Assembly (NCBI RefSeq): GCF_020740795.1
Contig: NC_067295.1
Span: forward strand, 2,976,501 to 3,040,500
From: Apus apus
Lineage: Eukaryota > Chordata > Aves > Apodiformes > Apodidae
Length of the DNA stretch: 64,000 bases
Reading direction: 5' to 3'
Under the pieces are notes generated by a model. The model was not told where the DNA came from and searched no databases. It saw nothing but the letters and a program-made list of their open reading frames with translations. Position 1 is the stretch's first letter, and each line of letters opens with the position of its first letter. Positions 12,401 through 23,857 of this stretch are shown piece by piece. The position numbers and the translations under genes were made by a program.

Positions 12401-14748
12401 TCAACAAACAATCATGCAAATTTGTTCTCTCTGATAGGAATCAAGGAGGAGACATGACTAAGCATGTAATAGCAGGGGGTTGGGAGAAGAAGTTGCCTTA
12501 TGCTTCCTAATGAGGGAAAAAACTTACTGCAAAATGGAAAGAGTGAAAAGTTGAAGATGTGTGTGTGTGTCTCTCCAGGAACTGATTAGACCAGGAGGTA
12601 CCTGAAAGCAGCTGGAGATTAGGTTTAGGTAGTTTATTTCACCTCTGGAGGCATGTTTTCCCAACAGCACAAGGCTTGTGGGATGTTTATCCTCACCAAG
12701 GACCAGCTAAGTACTTTTTTCTGACAGCCAGCTCTTGTTCCCCTCAGAGGAGAGACCAGCAGTTGAAGGCAATCAGCAGTGTCCTAATTAAGGGCAAGAC
12801 TTGCAGCTGTGAGGAGAGACGGGCTGGGACCTCCTGGGTGCTGGTGGGGCTGCTTTCACCTGGTGGAAATCACCACGGGATGGTGTTGGCACCTGGGTTG
12901 GGGTCTGTAACCCAGCAGCTGAAATCCTGGTGCCTCAGCAGAGCCCTGTCTGCCTTTGCCAGTGTCTGCCTCACACACTTTTGGGTCAAGCATCAAAGAA
13001 GTGTCCTCATGTGGGCAGTGCAGGTTTGCAGCCTACTCTGACGTCTTTCTTTAGAGCTGGAGATGTTGGGGATTTTTTGGTGCTGATGCTTTAGCCTCAG
13101 AGCTAAAAGGCATCCTCGTGGCATCCACAGCCCTTGAGAAGATCTGTCTGGAACCAGACAGTGTGGTGGGTGTGCTGTGCTGGGCCTGGTGACCCCTTGC
13201 TGATGGACAACCACAGAGCTGGGCTGTGGGGAGGTGAAAGGACACATTCCCCCAGCATCTTGAAGGGGTTTAAATGTGAATTGTGCCCCCACATGCCCAG
13301 CCCTGGGTGGTGCAGCACCCACCCAGCACCCTGTGCAGGGCAGGCATGGACCTTTCCATCCCTTCCCATCCCCAGCCCTGCTATGGCTCAGCTGCCATTT
13401 CCATCTCTCCGGTACCATCCGCTCCTCTGTCCACCCAGTCTCCTGCGCCCGGGTGGCCCGTCTCTCCCTGCCCATCAGGCATCTCCCTTCTAGCCCTGGC
13501 TGGGAGCCACAGCTGTACGTCAGCAGCTGCTCAGCTATTAAACAGCTTTATAATCTCAGGACTTAGCATCAAAGCAGAAGCTCTCTGAGCAGAGACATGC
13601 AGGGATCAGAGTTAACACAAGTTACCGTAGTAGGCTGGGGAGGAGTCCTTGCCAAGTCACATCTGTCCAAGACAGTTAACATTAAGTACAATAACAACCA
13701 AACACAACCAACAAAACAAAACCTTTTGTTCACTTCTGTTTAATGAGCAAGCGAGTGCTCTCCTGGAGCCCAGCAGCTCATTTCACTTTCTAAACCAGGT
13801 CTTGCATAAGCCCATGTACTTACCTGATCTTTTCCTTCTCTCTCAAAAACAGCCATGCAAGCCCAGCTGGCCTGTTGCTGACAGCTGTAGTGGCAATTTC
13901 CTACACAATCGCAGTGCTGTATGAGGGGTGAGTAGCTTGGCAAAGCTGGAGAGCTTCTGATTATTTCTACCAGCTTCGATGTTTCAGGGAACTGCAGAAA
14001 TAGAGATGTTTGGTTTTGTTTTTTTTCCAATTAATTCAGCAGGGAAGAAGGAAAACAAGAGGATAGTTTTTCAATCGTTTTGATAATGGGCACATTCCTC
14101 TCTGAAACTATTTGCTGAGTTCTAGGAACATTTATGCATTTGTTTATTTTTATCAAAATGAGATATTTTTTTTCCTTCCCTTGCCTTGTTCTGTCTATAC
14201 AAGAACAATAAGGAAGGCAGTGAGAGGATGTAGTGCATCACCTGAAGAGACTCTGCAAGAAGAACTTGCATTTTGTAATTCCTTGGATGAGCTTCTCTAA
14301 TATTTTGCACCACAATAGCCTGGCAGGCCAGGACAGAACAGCCCAGAATTATTCCCAGAAGCAGCAGTTGTGCTTCAGCAGTGAAAGGACTTTAGTAGTA
14401 GTTTGCAAGGGAGGAGGAGAAGCGAAGAGAGCTGAGGCTGGTCTGCATGCAGAGAAAGTTTGAGCACGTGTTGAACCTTGTCCCCCTCAGCACAGGGGTG
14501 GTCCCAGGTGGAGCAGTTTGGAGCCAAGGATTGCTATGGCACAGGAATAACCAGGCTGTGCCAGCCTGGGCAGAGTTTCTGGGCCCAAAGGAGAGCACAC
14601 AGGAGCCTTGATTTTAATCCTTGCCCCCTTCTTTTGTCCGTCTCTTGTGTCTCTGCCCCCTCACTCCCTACATTCCCATCTTCCCAACTGCAGGCCTTTC
14701 ACAGAGGAAATATATCGGCAGAAGCAGAAGGGACGGAAGAACAAGTAG
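6305..14748 (+). CDS. PEMT: PEMT, phosphatidylethanolamine N-methyltransferase (C-terminal exons)
   Basis: Spliced CDS, join 6305-6450, 9721-9832, 13853-13927, 14694-14748; partial at its 5' side. PEMT is an integral membrane enzyme of the ER and mitochondria-associated membranes. It methylates phosphatidylethanolamine three times with S-adenosylmethionine to give phosphatidylcholine. About 128 residues are visible of the roughly 199 in human. They include a membrane helix ([18 protein letters not shown]), the GFIG stretch that matches the human GXG AdoMet motif, the conserved block [15 protein letters not shown], a last helix ([17 protein letters not shown]), and the C-terminal [10 protein letters not shown]. 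All intron phases join cleanly. The second Glu of the human C-terminal EE motif is Gly here, and the tail after IYRQK differs from mammals and is basic. The neighbour downstream is RASD1, as in human. Identity is essentially certain from the residue match. Confidence 0.96.
7040..7230 (+). mobile_element. Old MIR-like SINE remnant
   Basis: Degenerate match to the amniote MIR-type tail: TTCAAAGTGCTTTGCAAACC, then a GTTGAGTTGGCCAAGATCC stretch in the place of the TGACTTGCCCAAGGTC block, then CCAGAAATAGAACTCAGCAC in the place of GGGAATAGAACCCAGG. Assigned from memory of the consensus. Heavily diverged, so an ancient insertion. Confidence 0.6.
7788..7872 (+). mobile_element. CR1 LINE ORF2 fragment (reverse transcriptase)
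   Basis: Reads [18 protein letters not shown] followed by CLTNLV on the plus strand, which matches the CR1-type reverse transcriptase block (usually [13 protein letters not shown]). Only about 28 codons remain open, so it is a dead fragment. It lies about 200 bp from a CR1 tail in the opposite direction. Confidence 0.8.
8068..8112 (-). mobile_element. Short CR1-like tail, minus strand
   Basis: Plus strand shows CACAGGATAGTTATGGTTGG followed by AAAGGACCTCTGAGATCA, the reverse complement of a CR1 3' end. Only about 45 bp are recognisable. Confidence 0.65.
8672..8960 (+). mobile_element. MIR-like SINE remnant
   Basis: Well preserved layout of the amniote MIR-type tail: AATAATAATAACC, CCTTTTATCTGGATTTCC, AAGCACTTTCTCACC, CATTAATCCTCACCACCCT, ACTTGCCCAAGGTCAGGGAA, GCAGAGCTGGGAACACAACC. 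About 290 bp. Best preserved of the three copies I noticed in the window. Confidence 0.72.
9721..9832 (+). CDS. PEMT: PEMT exon ([10 protein letters not shown] block)
   Basis: Flanked by CTCTGCAG and GTGAGT. Completes the split Gly codon, reads [16 protein letters not shown], then [20 protein letters not shown], and ends in two bases of a split Ile codon. Near-identical to the mammalian exon. Confidence 0.97.
9833..13852 (+). other. PEMT: PEMT intron
   Basis: Contains a CR1 copy next to the upstream donor. From 10440 to 10600 and 12300 to 12480 the sequence is AT-rich and repeat-free, and these are the likeliest spots for noncoding elements. A short (GT)n run lies near 12560. No exon seen. 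Confidence 0.7.
9905..10104 (+). mobile_element. CR1 LINE 3' end, plus strand
   Basis: About 200 bp of CR1 3' UTR: GGAACAGGTTGCCCAAGGA, GCCCCATCCCTGGAAGTGTT, GGGCTTGGAGCAACC, TGCCCATGGCAGGGGATGG, GTGATCTTTAAGGTCCCTTC, then a degenerate ATTCATATGATCTACGATTC terminal repeat. It lies only about 70 bp after the exon donor. Closer to the usual consensus than the 2.9 kb copy, so probably younger. Confidence 0.95.
13853..13927 (+). CDS. PEMT: PEMT exon (last membrane helix)
   Basis: Acceptor CAAAAACAG, donor GTGAGT. Completes the Ile codon and reads [15 protein letters not shown], then SYTIAVLYE. Its last two bases (GG) start a Gly codon finished in the next exon. Human has Glu at this position. 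Confidence 0.96.
14694..14748 (+). CDS. PEMT: PEMT last coding exon
   Basis: Acceptor CTTCCCAACTGCAG. Reads (G)[17 protein letters not shown] then TAG. Six bases after the stop is a near-perfect donor (CAG then GTACGT), which suggests that the exon continues into a spliced 3' UTR. Confidence 0.93.
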
Positions 14749-17199
14749 CAGCAGGTACGTGTTCCGGCCAGAGGGGCTGCTTTGCTGGGCTCCCCACCCA
14801 CCAGGATGGGGCTGGGAGCACCACCTGCCCAGCCCTGCCTTCCTGGGCTCCTCCAGAGCCCTTCCTGCACTTCTCAAGGGGTTTGAGCTCCAAAGCTGTG
14901 CAGAATCCCAGGTGGGAAGGCTTTACACAGCAGTGGTTGTGTCTTGGCACCCGACCAGCAGCCCCCAAATCGTTTTGATTACACACTTGAGCGTCAGTGC
15001 GAGGGAGGGTTGCTGGGGAGCCTTGAGGCTCCAGGCTTAGTCTAAATCAGGCAGAAAAAAGCAGGTATTGGCCATGACAGGTGCTCCAGTGAGCATCAGG
15101 GATGGTGTGAGAGGCCATGTGTGCCTGACCACCCCACAGGGAAACTGGGCAACCCTGCTCTGGGCTGCTCCATGCCCGAGCTGGGAGCGTTCTGCGCATG
15201 GCACCGGTTCTTGCACTGGCTCACCCCAGGCCTGGGGTTGCTTTTTGGGGCCAAGGGTTTCTACAAAAGTGTATGTTCCTGCCCACGCTCCTTCCTCTGT
15301 GGTGAATGCCCCCCTGGAAGCCCTTGGTGTATCTGCCTGCTGCTGGTTGGAGGGGCTGGATGAGCAGAGGGCACTGCGGAGGCTTTGGCAGCCCCATAGC
15401 CTCTGCCCCAGCAAAGGTGCTGTGGCACCAGTGAGGTCCCCAACAGACCCTTATTTCCTTGCCCTTGCAGAGCATTTTCTCGGATCCCTTGGCACAGCGT
15501 GTCCCTCTGGTCCCCACGCTGGCCCATTTGCCCGTTTTCCTACTGAGATGTATCTTACTGATTAACCCAGCAACCCTTAATGAGCCAAGTGAGCAGCCTG
15601 CAGTATTTGAAGCCATCAGAGGAACAATCCAAGCATGGTGGCACCTCCTTGCTGCAACCCATGGGAACTGGAGGTCCCTGTCCCCAGGTTTCTGTCCCCA
15701 TTGCTGGGTCACTGCAGCTCCTACCAGGAGGGTGATGCTCTCCTGGGATCCACGTGGACCTCCCAGCCTCTTCTTGGGCACCAATTACTGGGGGTCCGCA
15801 GGGGAAAAAGCAATTTAATGCCAGCCATGGACTGGAGGGCAAGCAGAGTAATGATGGAGACACCAGGCGCATTTTGTAAAGGAGCTCTGAGCATGAGGAA
15901 GCTCCAGCTGATCCTGGAGATCATTCAAGATGCTGCCAAAGAGCCACGGGAAGCAAACAAAAACCTGGAGAGGGCTCACAAGCCCCTGAGGCATTCAGAC
16001 ATGGCTGGGGAAGGATGAAGGGAAACTCCTTCAAATTCAACAACAACAACTAAACCGGCTGTGACCCCAGTACCAAACCCCCTCTTTTCTGGGAAAGGGA
16101 AACCTCCCTGTCCAGAGCTGTGGTTTCCCACCTGTGGATGTTTCCCTGACGCATCTCTGCACTATTTGGACAGGCTCTGAGAAAGGAGACTGAAAAGCAC
16201 ATAGGTGTGAACCTGCGACCTAAGCCATCACCTGAGGAGGGTGGAGGGGTGGCAGCCATCCCATGGGGAAACCCCAGGATGGAGGAGACCAAGGGAAGAG
16301 TCAACCCCCATCTGCACCCTGCAGATAGCCCATCCCTGGCCATGTCAGTGACCTGGTCCCCTCCACACCCACCCAGCCCTTCCATTTCCCCAGAAGCCAC
16401 ATGAGGGTCCTGCCTTCCCCACCACCCAGTGCCTTCCAGCTGTTTTTCACTGCCTTCAGGGGCAGTGGGTGGGTGGGAGGGAAAGGGCTGCTCCTGCCTT
16501 CTGCACTCGGTGGGTACGGATTTGCCTCTCTGCCCCTGCCACCAGCCCCAGCCAGTCCCAAAGAGCCCCATGCTGGATCCTGCCCTGAATGGGAAGATCC
16601 CAGGGATGATGCTCTAGACCCAGGCTCAGTGTTTACAGATTCCCAGAACACTTTTGAGAAATAACTGTAAAGGACCAAAAAAACCCACCCCACAGCATAA
16701 AGCCCACGGCAGCAGCGCTGGAGAAGAGGCGCTGGGATGCGGTGCCACATCTCAGCAGCACGTTGTCCCCTCTGCAGAGGGTCCTCCCTTTTCTCACTGT
16801 CACCTCCACGAAACGGTTCAATCTCCTTTTGCTTTTGCATGTTGTAATTCACCTTTCGGGCTTCACTCAGCAGGAATTAAAAGTGTTGGTTTCTTTTCAG
16901 TCCAGCCTCTGTTTCCTTCAGCTGGGCTCACGGACGTTGTGTTTGTGTTTCAGCTCTTCAGAACCATTACACCAGGATTTATTTTCTTCATCACCATCCA
17001 TCTCAATGACCTTCCTCCTAAAGACTTGGGCATATTATTTTATTTTTAGATAAGTTTCCACATCCCCTTCACGGTTCATGTTTAGAGACAGAGGCTAAAA
17101 CAGCCCAGTACCCATAGCAACCGGCAAGGAGAGGATACATGGCATCATTCAGACAGTTTATGTCAGAGTTGCCAGTCCTGGCTCAAAGTCTCTGATGTA

Positions 17200-17205
17200 A
17201 ATAAA
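17200..17205 (+). terminator. PEMT: Alternative PEMT poly(A) signal AATAAA
   Basis: AATAAA followed by a GT-rich stretch (TTTGTTGGTGGGTGAAAT), a usable cleavage context. It would serve an unspliced 3' UTR of about 2.45 kb. Confidence 0.35.
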
Positions 17206-18932
17206 TTCAGATTTGTTGGTGGGTGAAATCAGTATTTACCAAAGAGACGTGCTCATTCAGGAAGGATTGCTCCTCAAAGGAACACAGCAAGGGCTTTATT
17301 TGTGCTGTCTCGTTCCCAGTCTGGAGACCGTGTACCTTTTGCTGTTCCCACCATGAGCCCAGGGGAACCCCTCCTGTACCATTCCCATCCCCAGCCAGCA
17401 TCGACCCCCCCAAAATGGGCGTCTGTCACCATAAACCCTAGTGATGGAGCTACTTCCCTTCCTGTACCCACAGCATCCCAAAAGCCCAGGGGTTGGATGT
17501 GGTGCCAGGACTGGCTTCACAGGCTCCTTCCCCCTGGATCCACCATTTCAAACCCAACCCTTCCCACTTTCCAGCTGCTCCAAGTCAGCTTTGCTTTGCA
17601 CAAGGGTTTTTCTGGGGCTATGCCAGATTTTTCCCCAGTTTTAGTAGCTCTTCGTGCAGCAGCCAGCACAGATTCATGTGTTGCTGCATTCACAGAGCTG
17701 GTTCTGGCTGCTGTAAAGCTGGAGTTTGAAGTTTCAGAGGCATCTGCTCTGTTCCCAAAGCCAAGGAGGTGGAAGGGGATGTCCAAGCCTTCCTTTCTGC
17801 CTTAGGCTGGAGGGTTGACCCTGGCCAGGGCCAGCTCCCAGCAGTGCTGTGCTGCTCACTAGGGCTGTGGGGAGGAGAACACAGGGAGACCATCATTTAC
17901 ATTGTCTTGTAGTATTTAACAGTGAGGGATTAAGGGATTCTTACTGGTTATAAGGAAAGAAATTTTGTTTCTCTCCAGATACCTAAAATTTCTAAGAATC
18001 TGAGATTACAGAGGGAGGGGATGAAACCTTCAGGCTGAGCATGAAGCCATTGGTGGTGTTGGAGGTATTTCCCCCCTTCCCATCCCTAGGGCCAGCACCT
18101 GGCTGTGGCTGTGCCATGTCCTGCACTGATGCTGGGATGGATCCCATGGCCTCCAGGTCAGGACATGGGACTCCTGCTGCTTCCAAAGGAGAGAGACCTG
18201 CACCATCAGACCGCCAGGACTAGTCAGTTGCAGCCCCAGCGCCGTGCTGGCATAGGTGGGCACATCCCTCCAGCTCTTGGGAAGTGAGATCCATGGAATA
18301 TGGTCGTGGTTCTGTTCTCGGAACTTCATGACTTCCAAATCCAGCATGGGGCTTGCTGGGCCCATCTGAGCTTGGCAAGGGGGTTGTTTGCAGCCTTGGG
18401 AAACAGGAGGCTGTTTGCAGATCCTGCAGATAACACCTCCCTTGATGTTCCAGATGCTTCTCCAGAGCAAACACTGGGAAAGGGGAAACTAGTTAAATCT
18501 CAACTCCTGGCTGGCAGGGACAGCGGGGTCACTGAGTCCATCGCACCGCGCTGCCTTGGGTCCCCTCATCCCTCTGCCCAGCAGCTGTGCCCACCTTCAC
18601 TGCCCACCCGGGCTTTGTGTGGCCACTTGCCTGGCTCCACAGCATGTGTCCCCTCCCTGAAACTGCATGTGACGTTTTTTCAGGGTGGGTGGAACACCCG
18701 TACAAACCCAAACTGCCCGTGACGGGCACGGGAGGCAGGACCAGTTCCATGCCCGGGGGGTGCTTCCTTCAGGGGCACTCTGGGAGACAGAGGCCACATC
18801 CTGCAGTCTTTTCCCTCAAGGCACTGGGATGGCAGGGACATCCAGACCTGAGGACACATCCCCGAAGGCTCTGCCCTCTGTTGTGACCACCGGTAACCCT
18901 ACAGCTGTGTTTGCTTTGGCACTGCCCTTACC

Positions 18933-18962
18933 GGGGGGGTGGGGGGGTGGGGGGGGGTGGGG
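18933..18962 (+). repeat. G-rich tract, G-quadruplex candidate
   Basis: Four or more runs of seven to nine G separated by single T, about 30 bp. It satisfies any G-quadruplex pattern. Exact run lengths may be sequencing-dependent. Confidence 0.8.
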
Positions 18963-19890
18963 TGTGGCAACCACCAGCCTTTACGTGGCAAACAAACAAA
19001 CGCAATTAACCAGGAAGGGAGAATAAACACACGGTGCAAACAAGGTGGTGGAGGAGTCACAATTCCCATCGGGCTCCTGCCAGGCCCGGCTTGCTGAGTC
19101 TGCACTTTTTCTGTTGGGGAGTGCAGAGGGAAATGAAGGGCTTGGGGCTTTGCTGGTGGCTCCTGCACCCATCCCCATGCCGAGGCTGAAGGTCCACATG
19201 GATACTCTCTGGGAAGGGGGGCAAGGTTTGGCTGCTGGCCATCGGGATTTCATGCAGAAGTAAAGAAGAGCTCTGAGCTCAGGTGGGACGGGGCTTTCAG
19301 GGCCAGTTTGGGCACTGGCTGCCTTATCAGAGATCCCCAATCCAGAGAAAGCAGACTGGGGATGTGACAGGATTTACCTTCACAGAAGAATGTACCAGTC
19401 TCCTCTATTCCTGCTGAGTGGGGAAAGGTGTCTGAGCTTTACATGGTCACAAAGCATTGCTATGGGAAGAATGCCCTGGTGGCAAGCTATTTCCAGGTGG
19501 GAAACCATTTCCAGGTGGGAAACCACCAGTGTTGGAGCCCAAGCAGATGCCTGGGCCAGGACCAGGATCCATCCCACCTCGGCAGAGCCAGGATTGAGCC
19601 ACATGGGCACCTCTGGCAGGCTCCTGCTGGGGGGTCTGTGGGTGCCCCTGTCTCTGGGGCACCCCAGGGGATGTTTCAGAATGGTCCCCAGGGCTGGAGA
19701 GCATCAGCCCCCCCTGTGCCTGCTGTTCCCCCTGCCCTATGCATCACCCCTGCCAGAGACAGCACGGAGAGGCCATCCAACCCACCCAGCCCTGGCCACC
19801 CCCGCCCTCCGCCCTGGGGGGCCTTTACGCACGGAGCCCCCGCCATGAGCCAGAGGACAAAGTGATGTGGCTGTTTTCTTTAATCTTCAG

Positions 19891-20000
19891 GCTAAAAAAG
19901 CTGCCCCGGGACAACCCGGAGTGCTGGCCACACTGCTCCACATCCTCCTTGGATCTTGTTTCCAAAAAAGAAATAATAAAACGGTAGGAATGTGCTGCTG
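19891..20000 (+). other. PEMT: Candidate terminal 3'-UTR exon of PEMT
   Basis: Preceded by a strong polypyrimidine tract and acceptor (CTGTTTTCTTTAATCTTCAG). Contains AATAAA at 19975-19980 and is followed by a T/GT-rich downstream element (GCTGCTTTTTCC, CGTTGGTTTCTGTC). Together with the donor just after the PEMT stop this looks like a short terminal exon. The end is approximate. No transcript evidence is available here. Confidence 0.5.
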
Positions 20001-23000
20001 CTTTTTCCACGTTGGTTTCTGTCGGAGGGGAACGGTTTCCTGAGCATGGCTCCTTTCTGCACGGAGGCGGCAGGAGGGGGCAGAGCAGCCAGAGCCTCCC
20101 TGAAGGCGATGTTTGGGCCAGGCTGTGCCTGTGGCTCTGCTTTACTGCTGTACCAGAGCTGAGCACTCAGGGGAAGCTCCAGAATCCTGGATTTGGGCAC
20201 TGGCACCGAGCAGGGCTCAGCCCTCGCCCAGTTCAACTCCTCCACCCCCAACCCTGCTCAAACCCTGCTCTGGCCTCAGCCCCCTCCAGACCCCACAGCC
20301 GAAGCAGCAGGGATGGATGTGAGATCCAGACCTGAAAACACCTCTGGGCTCTGAGCCCTCAGGACCAGCTCCACATCCCTCTGCCAACTCCATCTCCCTG
20401 CCTCCTCTCAGGCTTGTCTTTTTGTCCTAAAACCCCCGTCAGCCACTGCTATTTCCATGGGAACCCTCCTGAAATCTGTACCAACGCGTCCGCTGGGGTC
20501 ACCCAGCTTTCCTCTCCCCCGTGCCCTATATTCCAAGCTCAGTCACTGCTTGTCTCCGATTACAGGTGACATTTGTCTCTAATCCCAGGGACGCTGCCAC
20601 TCTTTGGAAGGGAGCAGAAAGTGCTGGACTTTGGGGACACATCCAGGACACATAAATGACTTTGTCCATGCCTGTTTCTGGCAGGAAGCTGCTGCCTCCA
20701 ATCAAACCGTGGGCAAGGGGATGGCATGAGACAGGAAGCTGAGAGCAGAGGATTCATGGGGTGCCCCTACCTTGGGGAACACCTGTTCTGCATGGACCTC
20801 CTGGCCCAGCTACTCCGTGGGGTTATCACCGATGGGTTAATATCACCTCCATGTGCTCAGATGGAGCCTGGGGAGGCGGGATACAAAGCAAAGGCACCGA
20901 GTGACCCGCCACTTCCTGGCTTTGCACCACAATCCAGGTGTTCTGCCCCATCCCTGGGTTTTTGACAAGCTTATGGCAGCAAAGATGGGAGAATGGGAGC
21001 AAATGCAGGAAGTCCAGAGCCCATGGCACAGCACCAGCCTGCTCCAGGAGCTGCATCATGCTGGGCTTGGGGATGGCATCTCCAAGGGACCTCTCACCAG
21101 CCCTTGCCTGGATGACTCAAGGAACTGGGGATTTGAGACCTGTCTCAGGCCTTCAAACTCTCTGTTAATCAAACCCCAAATGTTAAGAGGAATCGAGAGA
21201 CATGAAAAGTGTTGTAAAAGAAGTAGGGGGTGGGGGAAGGAAACAAATAAACCCACCCCCTCTGGTCCCCAGTGACAAAGCAGCCGCTTCTGCATCGTAT
21301 CTCATCTGGGAAAAATTATATGTTGTGAATTACGTGCTCCTTTTGAAAAGCCTTAAAGGAGATTTAATAAAATGAGACAAGCTAATAATATAGGGAATGA
21401 ATAGCAACCCTGGATGCTGCATCTTGATTTAATCAGATGCTTTTCCCCAGGGGGACTAACAAGAGCTATAGCTGAAGCCTCTCTTCCCTGCCCTACCCAG
21501 CTGCTCCCATCTTCCTCCAGCTCCTTGTTCTTTCTCCCATCCTGGAGGAGCAGCCAGGGCAGGATGTGGAGTCCCACAAGACCCCAGCAGCTGCTGGGAA
21601 ACACAGAGCACACTCTGGCTATTTGTGAGCAGGCCAAAGAGCAGCACCCCAGGGTGCTGTTTCCCTGTCTGAAGAACAGGTCTCTGTCCTGGCATAGAAA
21701 AGCAGGAATTGGAGAGCCAGGAAAGCCAGGCAAAGATAATCTGGTGTTGGATGTGCTCCTGTCTGTGGGCTGGGAGAGGCTGCAGGATCTGCGTGTGCTG
21801 GGGCAGGAGAGGCACAAAGAATTCTTCCAGCCTGGGCTTTTTCACTGCTTGGACCCACAGCCCCCAGCTGTGAGCTGAGGCCAGCTCGACTCTGGGGTGA
21901 AGATACTTACTGGCATCACAGCACACTCAGGAATCCAAGTCATGTTCTGATGTAATTGTTCTTTTCCAAGTATCCCCCCACTCACCTGTCCCCGGGGCTG
22001 GGTGGCACGGTGCACCCTCTGCCTCCTGGTACATTTTGCTTCCTACTTTTCTGCAGAGTCTGGTGCTGCTTTGAGCTTTATTTTGCTGCTTGCACAGTTC
22101 GTCCAAGCTAGACCCTGGGGAGCTGCATGTTCTGTCGCTGGGATGTTTGTGTGACTTTCATGGAATTTCTTTCCCTCAGCCACTTGCTCAGGGCTGCTGG
22201 GTGGATTTTGTTAATTGGCAGGTGGCTGGTAAACCCGGGAGGGTGCAAATAGGGAGAGAAATAGCAAGAAATGAGGGATTAATCTGTGATGAAGATGTTC
22301 AATTTCCATTAAAGGTGTCTGTGGTCACTGGGCTTCGTGCACAGCCGCCTGCCTGCGGCTCTTGCTGTACCCAGCAGCTGCGTGAGCCAGCAAAGAGCCT
22401 GTATCCTCCAAAATTGGGAGAGGAGCAAAGATCCCTGCAAATGGCAGGGTCAAACTCTGCACAGGCAGTTCAGCAGCTGTGAGAGGAAACGCTGTTTTAC
22501 TGAAGGCTCGGGCTATTTGCAGTTGGGTCAGAAATACCTGGTGATTTTTCACAGAGTCATAACCGTGGGAAGGCTTTGCCTTGCAGTGAGGTGGATCCTT
22601 TATCATCCATCACTGCCAGCCATCTCCCAGCAAATGTGCTCCGCTTTCACCAGGAGATGAGTTTCTAGATGATCCTGGGGGGACTCAGCCTAATGCCTCA
22701 TAATGCTCCTCCCCGTAGGCTCTGCGTGACTCTGTGAGGAGCTGGAGGAGCACACAGCACCCACGTCCTCTCTCCGCAGCTCCTGCAGCCCGCAGCTCTC
22801 CTCCACCCATCTGGGATCCCTGTCCTTGTTCCTCAGGGGTTCCCCACCAGGATGGCTCCAATTGTCCCCCGTGCTCTTGAGCTGAGCCCATGGGGTCCCA
22901 GCAGCATCTGCCTCATGGTCGGCTCTGCCGCTGTTGTCTCCAGTGAGCCTTTTGGAGGGAGTAAATGGCTTTTCCACAGCTGAAGCCTGCTCACCTAAGA

Positions 23001-23370
23001 GTAGGCTTCAAGCTGGCTATTTTTACCCATTCCTGGCACTACTAATAGTTATATGGGCAACTATAAAGGCCAATCGAGATATTTGATTTGTCTGTCCCCC
23101 AGAGGCTGGCGCTTCCTATCCCCGCTGATGTTTTCCATCAACCGCTTCAATTAAATGATCCTTCTTGTTATTTTGGGGTGATCCATTTGGGCTTTGCAAT
23201 CAGCTGTTAAACCTCTTCGCCATCTCGTACACATGGATCAATAAGCACGGGAAACTGCCCCACTTTGTCTCCCCGAAGTGTCCTTGTGCCTGTGCTGCTG
23301 GGAATGCTGGCTCATGCTCCCCAGGCTGAGCTTCCCCAGCGCTGCCCGGGGTGGTACTGCAGGTGGCCTC
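20001..23370. other. PEMT-RASD1 spacer
   Basis: No coding region or transposon recognised. Composition alternates between GC-rich text and AT-rich islands. The segment 23030-23200 is AT-rich with homeodomain-type ATTA cores (CTTCAATTAAATGATCC) and is the best candidate for a distal RASD1 element, by inference only. Confidence 0.5.
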
Positions 23371-23585
23371 CCCTGCCTGCTTCTGCCTGCCCCTGCCCCC
23401 CCCGCCTGCTCCTGCCCGCCCCTGCCCACCCCTGCCTGCTCCTGCCCGCCCCTGCCCGCTCCTGCCTGCCCCTGCCCGCCCCTGCGCACCCCTGCCTGCT
23501 CCTGCCCACCCCTGCCCGCTTCTGCCTGCCCACTCCTGCCCACCCCTGCCTGCTCCTGCCCACCCCTGCCCGCTCCTGCCCGCCC
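23371..23585 (+). repeat. 10-bp GC-rich minisatellite
   Basis: About 20 imperfect copies of a 10-base unit close to CCTGCCCGCC, with variants CCTGCCCACC, CCTGCCTGCT and CCTGCCCGCT. A four-base insertion (CACT) breaks the phase near 23530. It opens long meaningless frames on both strands. Lies about 1 kb upstream of RASD1. Confidence 0.93.
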
Positions 23586-23601
23586 CGCCGGCCGTGCCCT
23601 C

Positions 23602-23617
23602 GCCCGCCCCCTAGTGG
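23602..23617 (-). promoter_or_regulatory. CTCF-like motif
   Basis: Reverse complement reads CCACTAGGGGGCGGGC, which fits the CTCF core (CCASYAGRKGGCRS). It sits directly after the minisatellite and upstream of the RASD1 CpG island, a usual place for an insulator. A motif match only. Confidence 0.6.
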
Positions 23618-23857
23618 GGGAGTGGGCGCTGCAGCAGCACCGCGCTCGGCCCCCCGGGGCTGGGGTCGGGGCTGGGGTCCTGGCTGGGCTGGGGTCGCGG
23701 TCTGGATGGGGTCGTGCCTCGGCTGGCGCTGCGGTCGTGCCTAAACTGGGATAGGGGCTGGTGTCGGGGCTGGGTAAAGGGACAAAGAGAGACCCAAGCG
23801 CCTCTTCATGGAGGCACCGCGCAGCCCCCAGCCCGCTCTGCAGCGCCCGCGGCTCCT

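Larger units (their letters stand above)
14749..19890 (+). other. PEMT: PEMT 3' region: 3'-UTR intron or long UTR plus spacer
   Basis: A donor at 14754/14755 and a strong acceptor ending at 19890 could bound a 3'-UTR intron of about 5.1 kb. The alternative is readthrough to an AATAAA at 17200-17205. The block contains no recognised coding exon and no clear transposon. A G-rich tract lies at 18933-18962, and a 16-bp tandem pair (TTCCAGGTGGGAAACC, second copy one base different at its edge) lies near 19490-19525. Confidence 0.5.
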
